Assembly (NCBI RefSeq): GCF_000721235.1
Contig: NZ_JOFH01000037.1
Span: 1 to 59,178, forward strand
DNA: 59,178 bases
Direction: 5' to 3'
From: Streptomyces olivaceus
GTDB taxonomy: Bacteria > Actinomycetota > Actinomycetes > Streptomycetales > Streptomycetaceae
Positions 40,501 through 49,394 of the stretch are shown here, one piece after another (positions within the stretch are counted from its first letter, which is position 1; every line of letters starts with the position of its first letter). Both the position numbers and the translations under genes were made by a program. The notes beneath the pieces were generated by a model. The model saw nothing but the letters and a program-made list of their open reading frames with translations, did not search any database and was not told the origin of the DNA.

Positions 40501-41943
40501 TCAGTCGGAAGGGCCGAGCTGGCCGAGCCAGACGCGGGCCGCGCCGACTGCACGACGGATGACCTGTTCGTCTGCGCCGACTCTGGTGGTCACCCCGACT
40601 CTGCGGTTGAGGCGTGCGTTCACCTGCCGGTGCGTGGTGCCGGTTGCCTTGACCAGGTCATTGACCATGGCCGTCAGCCGGGTGTGAGGGTCCGGTCCGC
40701 TGTCGGCCTCTTCTTCATGCTGCCGGTCGCACTCGGTGTCGTCCCACAGATTGTTCTTCGAGCAGTCGGTGCAGAACTCGAAGGCTCCGTCGACCTTCGC
40801 CTGCCCGCAACTCACGCACACCCACCCGCCGCAATAGGCGCATGTCACCGAGGCTCCGTCCGAGTCGTGGCCCCAGGCACGTTCTCGTGAAGTGCATGCG
40901 CCAGTGCAGGGCCGCGGCGCAGGACTGGGATTCGCTGCAGGTCTCGGCACATCCTCGGGATACTCGCGCGCAACGTGCTCTGCCTTCCAGCGGGTGTTGC
41001 GTTCCTCCCCGGCCCGAGCACGGGCCTGTTGGCAGGCTGCCCACTCCTCGGGGGTGAGGTGACTGAAGCAAGCAGCTACAGGAGGAGGCAAGCTGTCGTA
41101 GCGGGGCCATTCGGCAGCCAGGCGTCGGCATTGACGGCCAGTGGTCTTGCCGTACCGGGTGCACCCAGGCGTCCGATCTGCAACCGGGCCCTCTTGCCCA
41201 GTAGCCAAGGCGGCTTCGTCGGTTCGGGGCTGGAACGGCTGGTTGGGGGCCGCTTCCGTGGCCAGCCGTGTTTGCAGGACCTGCCTCCAGTCGTCATCGA
41301 TCTGGGGAAGCGCAGGCGCGGCGGAGACTCCGTTGACTCTCAGTCCGTGTCGTCCCGCCACGTGCTCGAGCACCGGCTGAATCGCTGCGAGGACGTCATC
41401 GGTGAAACGGGGGACGAGGTAGGCCGGCACAATGAGGACAGCGTCTTGGGGGTGCCCCGACAGGTTTTGTGGGCCCAGTTCCACGTTTCCCACATCCGCG
41501 AGCAGGGCCGCGGCCTGATTGTTGCCCTGCTCGTGCATGAGAAACGCCGTCTGGCCCAGAACACGGTGCAGGGTGAGAGTCGCTTGCTTAGGCGGCTGGG
41601 GTGACGGGGCAGGGGCCGTGACGGCGACGGATACGTGCAGTTGCGTCGCCGAACCATCGGGCGCGGAATTTCCGAGGGCAGGTAGTGCGTTCTCGACGAC
41701 CGATTCGATGGTGACCTGGTGGTGGACCTCCTCGATCGCTCCCGCAAGCACGCTGCGGGATCCTGAGTTGACGAAGTTGTCCAATGCGCCTTGATTCACC
41801 CAGGTCAGTGTCAGCGTGAGACCGTCGTAGGAGAGAACTTTTACGTTCTGGCTCAGCAGAATCCAGGTGAACCGCCGCCGCCTTTTGGTTACTTCCAGCA
41901 CCTGCGACCACAGTTCCTGCATGAACGCCGTCCTGTCTGCCAT
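40501..41943 (-). CDS. Protein with DnaX (tau)-like domain and zinc ribbons
   Basis: A 480-aa protein from ATG 41943 with GGAGG upstream. Residues 8-75 (LWSQVLEVTKRRRRFTWILLSQNVKVLSYDGLTLTLTWVNQGALDNFVNSGSRSVLAGAIEEV) match the domain near the C-terminus of DNA polymerase III gamma/tau: W-x-x-V-L-E, W-x-L-L-S-Q, L-T-L-x-F and a final helix. A middle alpha/beta region follows, then CTRYGKTTGRQCRRL...CFSHLTPEEW and a ribbon CAYCGGWVCVSCGQ...FCTDC, and a C-terminal wHTH (VKATGTTHRQVNARLNRRVGVTTRVGA). No ATPase or clamp-loader motifs. It could compete for a replisome contact normally made by tau; this is inference. Confidence 0.7.
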   Translation of the reverse strand: MADRTAFMQELWSQVLEVTKRRRRFTWILLSQNVKVLSYDGLTLTLTWVNQGALDNFVNSGSRSVLAGAIEEVHHQVTIESVVENALPALGNSAPDGSATQLHVSVAVTAPAPSPQPPKQATLTLHRVLGQTAFLMHEQGNNQAAALLADVGNVELGPQNLSGHPQDAVLIVPAYLVPRFTDDVLAAIQPVLEHVAGRHGLRVNGVSAAPALPQIDDDWRQVLQTRLATEAAPNQPFQPRTDEAALATGQEGPVADRTPGCTRYGKTTGRQCRRLAAEWPRYDSLPPPVAACFSHLTPEEWAACQQARARAGEERNTRWKAEHVAREYPEDVPRPAANPSPAPRPCTGACTSRERAWGHDSDGASVTCAYCGGWVCVSCGQAKVDGAFEFCTDCSKNNLWDDTECDRQHEEEADSGPDPHTRLTAMVNDLVKATGTTHRQVNARLNRRVGVTTRVGADEQVIRRAVGAARVWLGQLGPSD

Positions 41944-42057
41944 CCCGCCTCCCGCAACATGCCCCTCTCTACACGCAGAGGCAGACACTGACACCCAACT
42001 AAGGTGACAACGAGGGCCGTTAGCACTAGTTACCGGCTCTGGGAGTTCCTGAGCCAG

Positions 42058-42401
42058 GTCAGTGCTGCAGCAGCGGGATGCGGTGCTGGTAGCGCGTCGT
42101 CTGCCCCTCAACCTGCTCGGCGAACGCCCGCCGACCACAGCCCGGGCAGTCACCGCGGCAACCGCCGCACGGGCAGCTCGATCACCATCGGTCGGCCACC
42201 CCCAGCTACATCGGCCAGTATGCGGCCGTAGCGGCTGTGCACCCACGCCGAACCGCGAGCACAGTCCGTACACGCCACCGTCAACTCGCGTGTGCGGGCT
42301 GCGATGCGGACGACACTAACCACCACCCACACTCGATTCACCTGCACCGCATCAAGGTGCGGAGACACGATTTGCACGAGGTCATCACACTCGTTGACCA
42401 T
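42058..42401 (-). pseudogene. ISL3-family transposase N-terminal remnant
   Basis: The minus strand from GTG 42401 encodes VVVSVVRIAARTRELTVACTDC, then GSAWVHSRYGRILADVAGGGRPMVIELPVRRL, and after a frame change GDCPGCGRRAFAEQVEGQTTRYQHRIPLLQ. These are the consecutive blocks of the N-terminal zinc-finger region of ISL3 transposases (C-x-x-C, HSRY, V-R-R, C-x(n)-R-T-F-A-E-Q). The DDE domain is absent. Remnant only. Confidence 0.75.
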
Positions 42402-42481
42402 GCTGCTACCCGTGACGAGGCGTCACCGGCGCACGCCAGCACACCCCATTAGCACAGAGTCCTTGCCAGAGTCACATAGGC

Positions 42482-42663
42482 GATTACGCCGACACTCGGC
42501 AGCTCTCCGAGCGCGAAGGGCACGTCGGAAAGTACGTCGAACGGATCTTCGTCGAGGAGGACCAGGAGGGCGGGAGCTTCGGCTGGGGGCGCGGATCGGG
42601 AACCAGCGCCGCTGTCCCGGAACGAGTGGAGCAACTGTCCGCGATCGGGACGCGATGGGTGTA
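42482..42663 (+). pseudogene. 3' remnant of a helicase-associated-domain helicase gene
   Basis: The plus strand encodes REGHVGKYVERIFVEEDQEGG and then, after an apparent in-frame deletion, AAVPERVEQLSAIGTRWV followed by a stop. This is the last helicase-associated (HA) repeat of Streptomyces DEAD/DEAH helicases, whose usual order is R-E-G-H, V-E-x-I-V-V, L-G-x-W-V-S-N, and V-E-Q-L-x-x-I-G-x-R-W. It converges with the nuclease gene ending at 42683, only 19 bases away. Confidence 0.65.
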
Positions 42664-42682
42664 GCTGGATCGGTCGTCTATT

Positions 42683-44653
42683 CTACTGAGCTGGGCCCGG
42701 CGTGGTCATGTCATACGGAGAGGTTCTGTTTCCGGGGACGCGGACGACGACAGCCCACCGGTCTCGTTGTCCTGGAACTGGTGAGGAGATGTGGTCTGCC
42801 CACATGTCGTCACGAATATTGGGGATCCAGCTTGATTTGGGTGTCAGGTCGAGAACGACGAGCATGCCCAAGGTGATGCCGCCGGCCTGGTAGGCGACTG
42901 TTTGGCCGAGGTAGCGCCGTAGACCCTTGCGTGTGGTTCTACCTTTTGTGCGCTTGCATTCGATGACGCTGGTGAAGCCGGGGAAGCGGACTTCGATGTC
43001 GGCGCGGCCTCCACTACGGTCGGTGACTTCGATGTCGGCTTCCTCCAGGTTGCCGTCCAGATAGTCGTGGAGGTCTTCCTGGACTGTTTCCTCCAGGGGA
43101 AGCCTCTCGCCGGTCGCGGGGGCGAAGAGGTAGGCGGAGCGCGGAGTGTGGTGTGCGCGGGCACGATTGGTCCTGCTGTGCAGGAAGCGGATGGCCTGGA
43201 CGATCAAGTGGGTGAAATGCTCCCGGACGGTGGGGTGGTGGAAGTCGTGGCAGCCCCGTAGGACCGCAAGAATGTCGTTGTAAATGTACTGCTGGGCGAT
43301 CGGCAGCCTGCGGACCAGAGTGGCTTCCCAGTCTGCGTAGGTGGCCTGGAGGCTGGTGAGCATGTGCGTGGGCAGGCTGGCGAGGAGCTGGCTACCGAGT
43401 TCGGCGGCCAGCTCCGGGTAGGAGGCCGCCGCTGCGGCTTTTCCCGGGTCTCCTGCTTGCGCCTGGGAGGCGTCGGCTTGCAGTCGGTTGTCGATGGCTT
43501 GGAGAAGTTGGTGGGCGGCGTGAGCGTCCCAGTCGTCGGGGGCGTCGGTGACCAGACCCCGTAGGTGCAGCAGGAGGCCTTGGCGGCTAGCGAAGGCATT
43601 CTCGATGCGCGGGGCAACCAGGACTTGCAGGCCCTGGTCGGCTTCGGCTGGCTGAAGACGGACGCTGCGGTGCGCGGTATAGACGGTGAGAACGTGCTGG
43701 ATGGTCTGGTTCGGCCAGGCGGTCAGGGGCTGGTCCAGGTGGGCGTCGACGTGTTCGAGGCTGCAGCTGAGGGTGTACCAGGCGGCTTCGGTGTCGTAGC
43801 GGCCAGCGCGCCAGTGTGTGCGGGTGCCGGTCAGCCACAGGGCGTGCTCAGCGAGGGAGCGGCGCAGCTGGCCGGTGGCAGTGGCCAGGGTGGTGGTGTT
43901 GCCCGTGTCGAATGCGAGAACGGCGTCGAGAGCGGCGCGGAAGGCGGTGGCGTCGGGTCGGTCCTCGTCGGCGTCGATGGCTTGCTGTAGAAGGTCGCGG
44001 GCGGTGGCGAATGCCTGCAGCAGCGTGGAGCGGTCAGGGGCGTTGGCGGCGTCGGCGAGATGACACATGGCGAGCTCGTAGGCAGCGTCGCCGTGGGCGG
44101 CGGAGTGGGAGAACCGCTGCAATGCGGTGAGCAGGTCGATGTCCCGCCAGTACTCGTAGGCGGTGCCCAGGGCGCGGACGACGCGGCGGGCATACGCGGC
44201 GGAGGCCGTGGTGGCGTCGGAGTCGACGAGGCGGTCGAACAGTGCGTAGCGCTTGGTAGTTCCGGGCAGAGCGAGGCGCAGGGCAGCTTCGAGGAAGATG
44301 CCTGCGAGTTCGGCTTCCAGGGGGGTGCTGTGGTGGCGGCTGCGTTCGAGGGCGAGGGTGTTGAGCTGGGAGCTTGCACGCTGAAGGTAGCCGGGATGTT
44401 CGACGAGCTGGTCTAGGAGGTCGTCGGCGGCCGCAGGGCTGGTGGTAGTGGTCAGGGCCTGCGTGACGAAGGTGGCCGCTTGGTCGGGATGGTGAAGGGT
44501 GTCCCATTCGGCCAGAAGGATCTCGACGGCGCGGAACCACAGTGGGGAGGCGGCTAGGGTGTCGGCCTGTTGCCAGAGGGCGTTCTCACCACCGATATCG
44601 GTGAGAGTGGGCAGATCGCCGTTCTGGGCGAGGAGCATCTCGAGTGGGGTCAC
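42683..44653 (-). CDS. TPR-like protein with C-terminal PD-(D/E)XK nuclease domain
   Basis: A 656-aa protein from GTG 44653. Residues 1-500 are alpha-helical with many Leu/Ala repeats, like TPR or HEAT arrays. From about 520 the sequence is LPLEETVQEDLHDYLDGNLEEADIEVTDRSGGRADIEVRFPGFTSVIECKRTKGRTTRKGLRRYLGQTVAYQ: an upstream Glu (LEETVQEDL), the motif-II Asp (GRADIEV) and the E-C-K of motif III, then a Q-x-x-x-Y helix, as in restriction-like nucleases. All catalytic residues are present. It is third in an operon after a middle component and an SMC-like ATPase, separated from the latter by 47 bases, and is the likely effector. Confidence 0.8.
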   Translation of the reverse strand: MTPLEMLLAQNGDLPTLTDIGGENALWQQADTLAASPLWFRAVEILLAEWDTLHHPDQAATFVTQALTTTTSPAAADDLLDQLVEHPGYLQRASSQLNTLALERSRHHSTPLEAELAGIFLEAALRLALPGTTKRYALFDRLVDSDATTASAAYARRVVRALGTAYEYWRDIDLLTALQRFSHSAAHGDAAYELAMCHLADAANAPDRSTLLQAFATARDLLQQAIDADEDRPDATAFRAALDAVLAFDTGNTTTLATATGQLRRSLAEHALWLTGTRTHWRAGRYDTEAAWYTLSCSLEHVDAHLDQPLTAWPNQTIQHVLTVYTAHRSVRLQPAEADQGLQVLVAPRIENAFASRQGLLLHLRGLVTDAPDDWDAHAAHQLLQAIDNRLQADASQAQAGDPGKAAAAASYPELAAELGSQLLASLPTHMLTSLQATYADWEATLVRRLPIAQQYIYNDILAVLRGCHDFHHPTVREHFTHLIVQAIRFLHSRTNRARAHHTPRSAYLFAPATGERLPLEETVQEDLHDYLDGNLEEADIEVTDRSGGRADIEVRFPGFTSVIECKRTKGRTTRKGLRRYLGQTVAYQAGGITLGMLVVLDLTPKSSWIPNIRDDMWADHISSPVPGQRDRWAVVVRVPGNRTSPYDMTTPGPAQ

Positions 44654-44700
44654 GGACGGTGGCCTTTTTCGATGGACGGTCGCTTACCTTAACGAGCTGG

Positions 44701-46650
44701 TCACCACACGGGGGCACCCGGTCCTGCGACGCGCAGGCGGTCGGCTGGAATAGCCGCGGTGGCCAGGTCGCGTTTGGCCGTAGCCGTGATCACTTGCAAA
44801 CCGGCAGTTTCCTCGCAGATGTCTTTGAGCTGGCTGAGGACTTCCGCCACGTCGACGTCGATGGTCTCTTGCGCGCCGGCGGAGTCGAGCAGGAGCAGGC
44901 CGGGATGGCGGCCCACGCCGGTCTTCTTGCCGACGCGCAGCAGCGCAAGCAGGGTGGCGATGCGCAGGCGCACCTGCTCACCAGGGGTGACGGCCGTGAA
45001 GGTGGTCTTGCTGCCGCCCTTGGTGACCTCGAGTTTGCCGTTGCCCAGCAGTTTGATGGCTTGAAGTTCCTTCATGCCGAGCCGGATCCCGAGACGGCAG
45101 ATCTCCTCACTTACGGCACCCAACAGTGCGGTCGAGGTGCCCTTGGCACGCTTGTCGGCTTCCTTCGCGGCGGCCTCCAGCACCTGCTCTTCTGCCGACA
45201 TCCCGTCCGGCCGGCGGGCACGCTGGTCCGCCGCCTGCCGCTCAGAGAGTTTGCCTTCGAGACGGGCGACTTCCAGGTGCGCGCGCAGTGCGGACTCGCG
45301 GGGCATGGCTGCTTGTGCTGCGCTCAGGTCAGCGCGGGCGTGCGCCAGTGCTGCCTCGATGGCGGTCGCAGCCTTGGCAGCCCGCTGGGCTGCGGTCTTG
45401 GCCTGGGAGTGGGCCTCTTTGAGGGTTTCGACGGTGGCAGCCAGTTCATCGGCCGCGGACAGGTCGGCAGGTGCTTCCGCCGGAGCGGATCCGCAGATGC
45501 GGCAGTGTGTCTCGTCCAGATCGGCGTGGGGCAGTTGGTCCAGGGTGGTGGAGCAGCGCGGGCAGCAGGTTGGTTTCAGCGCGCCGAAGAAGCGCTGGGC
45601 AACCGCAGTCTCCCGTAGATCTCGCAGACGGGCCTGGTCCAGGACGAGGGTTTCGTGGATCTCTTCCTCGGCCTGGCGGGTCTGGTGCATCTGTTGTACT
45701 GCGTCGGTGTGCTGGGCGGTCAGTTCGGCCAGGCGCGCGCCAGCATGCTCAACGGCTTCGGCGGCGTCCTCCAGCCTGAGAGAGGAAGCGGCTTGAGTAG
45801 CTTTCTGGCGGGCCTGGGCAAGCTGACCTTCCAGGTCTTCCAGGGACGAGCCACGGGCGCTGAGGTCCTGCTGGGCACGCCGGCGCTGGCCGCGCAGAGC
45901 CTGCTGCACGAGGTCGAGGGCTGCTTTGGCATCGCGGCGGGTCGTCGTCCATGGCAGGCCGACGAACATCTGCAGCAGGCTCACCATCGTGCCGCCGCCG
46001 GCCGTCTCTCCCAGCAGCGCGTCGCTCTCGCGGTTGCGGCACAGCAGCGCGTGGCTGAAGGCCGGCCAGGACGTCGTCACGACCTGGCCGTCTCGGCTGT
46101 CGATGTCAGCGCGGGAGCTGGCGGAGGTGTCCTTGCGCCAGCCGCGCAGGAACTCCAACCCAAGCCGGTCCATCATGAAGGAGCCCATTACTGAGGCGAA
46201 TTCCGTCTCACTGGTGAAGGGCGTGACGTGTTGCTGGACGCCTACGGCCAGGGTTCCGGTGAACTGGTCACCGGTGTTGTCGACGCGCACCATGAACGCC
46301 TCGCCATCGACTTGGGCGTCCAGGCAGACATTGTGGATCCAGTTCCTCACATCGGCCTGGAGAGCATCGGTGCCGCGCAGGCACCACCAGATGATTTCCA
46401 GGATGCTGCTCTTGCCACGCAGGTTGTCCGCCGTCACACCCCACAAGCCCGGCCCCAGGTCCCAGGAGAAGTTGACTGTGCCGGTGGACTTGCCGCTCTT
46501 CTCTCCGGTGAACCCCAGGTGTTTGATCAGTAGCTGATGCGGGCGGGGCAGAACACCACTCTCCCGCACTCCGTGCCGTGCCAGGATCTCTCCTGCCTGC
46601 TCGCTGTCGACGCCAGCCCGGCGGGCTACCGTCTCGACGAAGTCGCTCAT
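44701..46650 (-). CDS. SMC-like ABC ATPase of a three-component conflict system
   Basis: A 649-aa ATPase from ATG 46650, overlapping the stop of the upstream gene (ATGA). The P-loop is the long form GVTADNLRGKSS (71-82), followed by ILEIIWWCLRG. Coiled-coil arms (about 250-350 and 410-530) enclose a zinc hook, CCPRCSTTL...THCRICGS. The head ends with TPGEQVRLRIATLLALLRV (signature region) and GLLLLDSAGAQE (Walker B). The layout is that of ABC ATPases in Lamassu/ABC-3C-type defence systems. A leading wHTH-like segment (1-40) is unusual. Confidence 0.85.
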   Translation of the reverse strand: MSDFVETVARRAGVDSEQAGEILARHGVRESGVLPRPHQLLIKHLGFTGEKSGKSTGTVNFSWDLGPGLWGVTADNLRGKSSILEIIWWCLRGTDALQADVRNWIHNVCLDAQVDGEAFMVRVDNTGDQFTGTLAVGVQQHVTPFTSETEFASVMGSFMMDRLGLEFLRGWRKDTSASSRADIDSRDGQVVTTSWPAFSHALLCRNRESDALLGETAGGGTMVSLLQMFVGLPWTTTRRDAKAALDLVQQALRGQRRRAQQDLSARGSSLEDLEGQLAQARQKATQAASSLRLEDAAEAVEHAGARLAELTAQHTDAVQQMHQTRQAEEEIHETLVLDQARLRDLRETAVAQRFFGALKPTCCPRCSTTLDQLPHADLDETHCRICGSAPAEAPADLSAADELAATVETLKEAHSQAKTAAQRAAKAATAIEAALAHARADLSAAQAAMPRESALRAHLEVARLEGKLSERQAADQRARRPDGMSAEEQVLEAAAKEADKRAKGTSTALLGAVSEEICRLGIRLGMKELQAIKLLGNGKLEVTKGGSKTTFTAVTPGEQVRLRIATLLALLRVGKKTGVGRHPGLLLLDSAGAQETIDVDVAEVLSQLKDICEETAGLQVITATAKRDLATAAIPADRLRVAGPGAPVW

Positions 46651-47417
46651 CCGCCGGCTCCCACCCTGTGATTCATGATTTGCGCGAGTCTCTGACGCAC
46701 GCGGTCGGTGATACCGCTGATGCTCGCCTTCCACACCGTGCGCTCATACTCGGCCTGCGCGTACTGCAAAGCCTTCAGTTGGCTGCCGCTGCTTTGCCCC
46801 GCCACCGCCAGCACCACCGAAGCCCGTTCGTCGTACCAGGCCAGATCTGCGGCAGCGGTCCGCAACTCGGCCGCCGTCTCCCGGCCAGCGGGCAGCAGGT
46901 AGTAGTCCCACCGCTCCACCCTCGCTGGCGGCTCACCCACCGGCATGATGTCGATCAAGCCGTGCGCGTACAAAAGGCCCAAGGCGTCGTCCAGCGCCTC
47001 CCACGCGCCGAACCGCCAGCGCACCATCGGATAGCGAGAGATCTCGGGCTCGTCACCCTGGAGAAGGGCGTCAGCTCGCTCCAGCGACCACGCGGTGTCG
47101 TCAACCTTCCCTGCTTCGACCTGGTTGAGCAGCTCATCGGCCAGGTAGTCGGGATTACGCAGCCAGAAATCCAACGCCTGCAGCCGCTTCTGCCCCCGGA
47201 CCACCGCAACCGCCTCCTGCGGCTCCTCACCCACCTGCTCGCCGCCGCACGGTGCACCGCAGCGATCCAACAGGAACAGCAACCTCACCGCGTCCTGCGC
47301 GCGCGACGCCCGACGCACACCGGTATCCGCCACCCAATCCCCCCTCCCCCAGCCCCCGCTGGATGCAAGATCCCACAAGTAGCACACAACGGCAGCTCTG
47401 TGTAACCACTCCAACAC
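46647..47417 (-). CDS. Middle component of an SMC-like three-component system
   Basis: A 256-aa soluble protein. GTG 47417 has AGGAGG nine bases upstream and is preferred to GTG 47447. Content: VLEWLHRAAVVCYLWDLASSGGW at the start, a helical centre (RASRAQDAVRLLFLLDRCG; RLQALDFWLRNPDYLADELLNQVEAGKVD; WEALDDALGLLYAHGLIDIMP) and a C-terminal segment with WDYYLLPAGRETAAELR. The arrangement of a small helical/wHTH protein directly before the ATPase with ATGA coupling is that of middle components (MC) of ABC-3C systems. It does not resemble the MC2 protein at 55753. Confidence 0.7.
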   Translation of the reverse strand: MLEWLHRAAVVCYLWDLASSGGWGRGDWVADTGVRRASRAQDAVRLLFLLDRCGAPCGGEQVGEEPQEAVAVVRGQKRLQALDFWLRNPDYLADELLNQVEAGKVDDTAWSLERADALLQGDEPEISRYPMVRWRFGAWEALDDALGLLYAHGLIDIMPVGEPPARVERWDYYLLPAGRETAAELRTAAADLAWYDERASVVLAVAGQSSGSQLKALQYAQAEYERTVWKASISGITDRVRQRLAQIMNHRVGAGG

Positions 47418-48225
47418 CGGCGCTGTCCTCCTTTCGAGCCCCGCCACCGAGAGGTGAGTGGCGGCTCGTACGTGATCCGGGCTGGGTCACCAACCGTTGC
47501 TGGGGAGAGGGGGCCCGCGCTACGCGGTGCACTCGCGTCGCCGCCGCGAGCTGCCGACACTGTTCCAGCCGGTCGTCGATCGCATGCGGTCGGGCCGTCA
47601 CCTCACCCGCCCCGCTCGGCGAGTGCCGCTGGAGGCCCTGCACGACGAGGGCGGCAGCCCTGCCGACATGATGCTCGTTGGGTGCCAGCGGTAGTTCAGT
47701 TCTGCGGGACAGTTGTCGCCGCGCCGAACATGAGGTTCGCCTGCGACGTCGTGAGCGAGGGCACCTGCAGCGGCGTCGCGTCGGCCCGCTCTGAGCGGAT
47801 CCCGTCGAGGAAGACCGCAGAACTCAGTGAAGTCGGGGCTGGAGACATCCGGCTCGAGCACGAGCAAGCCTTCCAGCATTGTGCTCTGAAGCCCGCCCGG
47901 CCACGGGGTCTTCAGGACGCAGTGCGCGCAAGCACATCGACGACGTTGACCGCCTGAGGGCGTCCTGCGCGGCTCTACCTCGGCGGTGGCCTTGATGAGG
48001 TGGGGATTGGCAGCAACCCGACCGCGACGTTCTGAGCAGCAGCGTCGACCTGCAGCTGGCGGCATGTTGGCGGGTGGCCGAGCGATCAAGCCCGTTGGCA
48101 GGGAGGGTCGTCCAGGACACGAGTCGGCACCAGCCGGCCACTGAAGAATCAGCCCCGCCGCGTCGGCCGCCCGCCCCAACAAGAAACGACCCAGGAGCCG
48201 CCGGTCATTGCCGGCGGCCGGGCGA
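47418..48225. other. Intergenic stretch with no confident gene
   Basis: About 800 bases upstream of the three-gene system. On the plus strand, codons ending at TAG 47692-47694 (reading HLTRPARRVPLEALHDEGGS) have good GC bias and may be the tail of a lost gene. The remainder on both strands shows only incidental open frames. Confidence 0.4.
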
Positions 48226-48912
48226 TTACAGCTTACGGAGCCCGTCAAGCACTTGCTCGATGAGGCGCGCGTCAGGTACGCCTCCCCTGGCGTCGTTTCC
48301 TCCCGGTTGATGGATGGCGACCAATCCTGCTTCCGCCAGATCAGCCACCACAATGCGTGCGACGCCCAAGGTCATGTGAAGCAGGGCGGCGACTTCCGCC
48401 ACCGATTTGAAGTCACGGCACAGGTGGCAGATCCGCTGATGCTCCGGCAGCAGCCCCCCTACTTGCCGAGCATCAGCCGTAGTCAATACGAGTGCTTCAA
48501 TGGCCAGTTGGTATCCAGAGCTGACGCGTCTGCCGGTCTTGACGTAAGGACGGGCCACGGCACGGATGACAGCTGCACCGTCCTCTCCCGCCGTCGTCAC
48601 ACGGGGAAGGGTGTGTGGGCCGGCGCTCGCTGCCTCCCCAACTCGCCGGCTCCCGTTGGAGGAGACCTGACGGCTCGAACGGTGAGCCAGTTGGGCCGCG
48701 ACCGCGGCAGCAGCATCGTGTTCGACAACGCTGACCATCGAACGGCCTCGGGCAGCTTCTTCCTGCGCTGCCGCCCGCCGGCGAGCTTCGGCCATCACCT
48801 TTTCCAGCGCAGCCACCAGTGCGTCTGGTGACGAATGGCGTGCGACAAGGCGTTCGTAAGCGGCGTCCTGACCAGTCGACGCAGACGCGTCGCGGTGTGC
48901 CGGATTCATCAT
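48226..48912 (-). CDS. DUF742 family protein (CvnC-like)
   Basis: A 228-aa protein whose C-terminal 115 residues match DUF742: YQLAIEALVLTT, LLPEHQRICHLCRDFKSVAEVAALLHMTLGVARIVVADLAEAGLVAIHQPG, then RLIEQVLDGLRKL, ending one residue after the family-typical GLRKL. The N-terminal half is an Ala/Arg-rich extension with a coiled-coil-like segment. In conservons (cvn operons) DUF742 proteins accompany a histidine kinase, a roadblock protein and a Ras-like GTPase; none is here. The start ATG 48912 overlaps the sigma-factor stop by one base; the adjacent ATG 48909 has slightly better spacing to AAGGAGG. Confidence 0.8.
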   Translation of the reverse strand: MMNPAHRDASASTGQDAAYERLVARHSSPDALVAALEKVMAEARRRAAAQEEAARGRSMVSVVEHDAAAAVAAQLAHRSSRQVSSNGSRRVGEAASAGPHTLPRVTTAGEDGAAVIRAVARPYVKTGRRVSSGYQLAIEALVLTTADARQVGGLLPEHQRICHLCRDFKSVAEVAALLHMTLGVARIVVADLAEAGLVAIHQPGGNDARGGVPDARLIEQVLDGLRKL

Positions 48913-49394
48913 CACGCCTCCTTGTCCATCCGGATCGCGTTCCTCAGTGCCCGGCGCGCGTGGGCGAGATTCGCTCTGGCCTGCGCCGGCGTGCAACCGA
49001 GGATGTCAGCGATCTCCGAAGGCTTCATGTCAACCAGAGTCAGCGTCATGACCTCCTGCTGCCGTCGCGGCAACGCCGCGATCACGGTGCCTGCAACCAG
49101 AGCGAGTTCGGCTGCTACAAGGTCGTGAGCGGCCCTGTGGTCAACGAGCTGGCTCGCGAGCATTCCTGTCTGTTGATGCCCAGCGAGCTGACAGGCCACT
49201 CGGAATGCAACAGTCCGTACCCAGGCTTGGGGCGCTTCCACCTTGCCCCAGTGCTCGACGAGTCTCGTCATGGCTTCAGCCGTTGCGTCTTGCGCGATTA
49301 CCTCGGTGAAGCCACGGTGAGCGACCAGCATGGCGATCACCCGGGGGTAGTGGTCCGCAAAGAAGGCACCGAAGCCACCGAGCTCACCATCCAC
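48912..49394 (-). CDS. ECF-type RNA polymerase sigma factor
   Basis: A 160-aa sigma-70 family protein. Region 2 is FGAFFADHYPRVIAMLVAHRGFTEVIAQDATAEAMTRLVEHWGKVEAPQAWVRTVAFRVA; region 4 is IAALPRRQQEVMTLTLVDMKPSEIADILGCTPAQARANLAHARRALR. The region 2/4 layout and length fit ECF sigma factors. GTG 49394 is chosen for GGAGGGG nine bases upstream. It overlaps the upstream membrane-protein gene by 11 bases and the DUF742 gene by one base, so the three form an operon. The promoter it recognises is unknown. Confidence 0.85.
   Translation of the reverse strand: MDGELGGFGAFFADHYPRVIAMLVAHRGFTEVIAQDATAEAMTRLVEHWGKVEAPQAWVRTVAFRVACQLAGHQQTGMLASQLVDHRAAHDLVAAELALVAGTVIAALPRRQQEVMTLTLVDMKPSEIADILGCTPAQARANLAHARRALRNAIRMDKEA

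Noticed and set aside
47598..48353. 251-codon minus-strand open frame in the long gap before the DUF742 gene
   Set aside because: Irregular codon use, no ribosome binding site and no recognisable domain.
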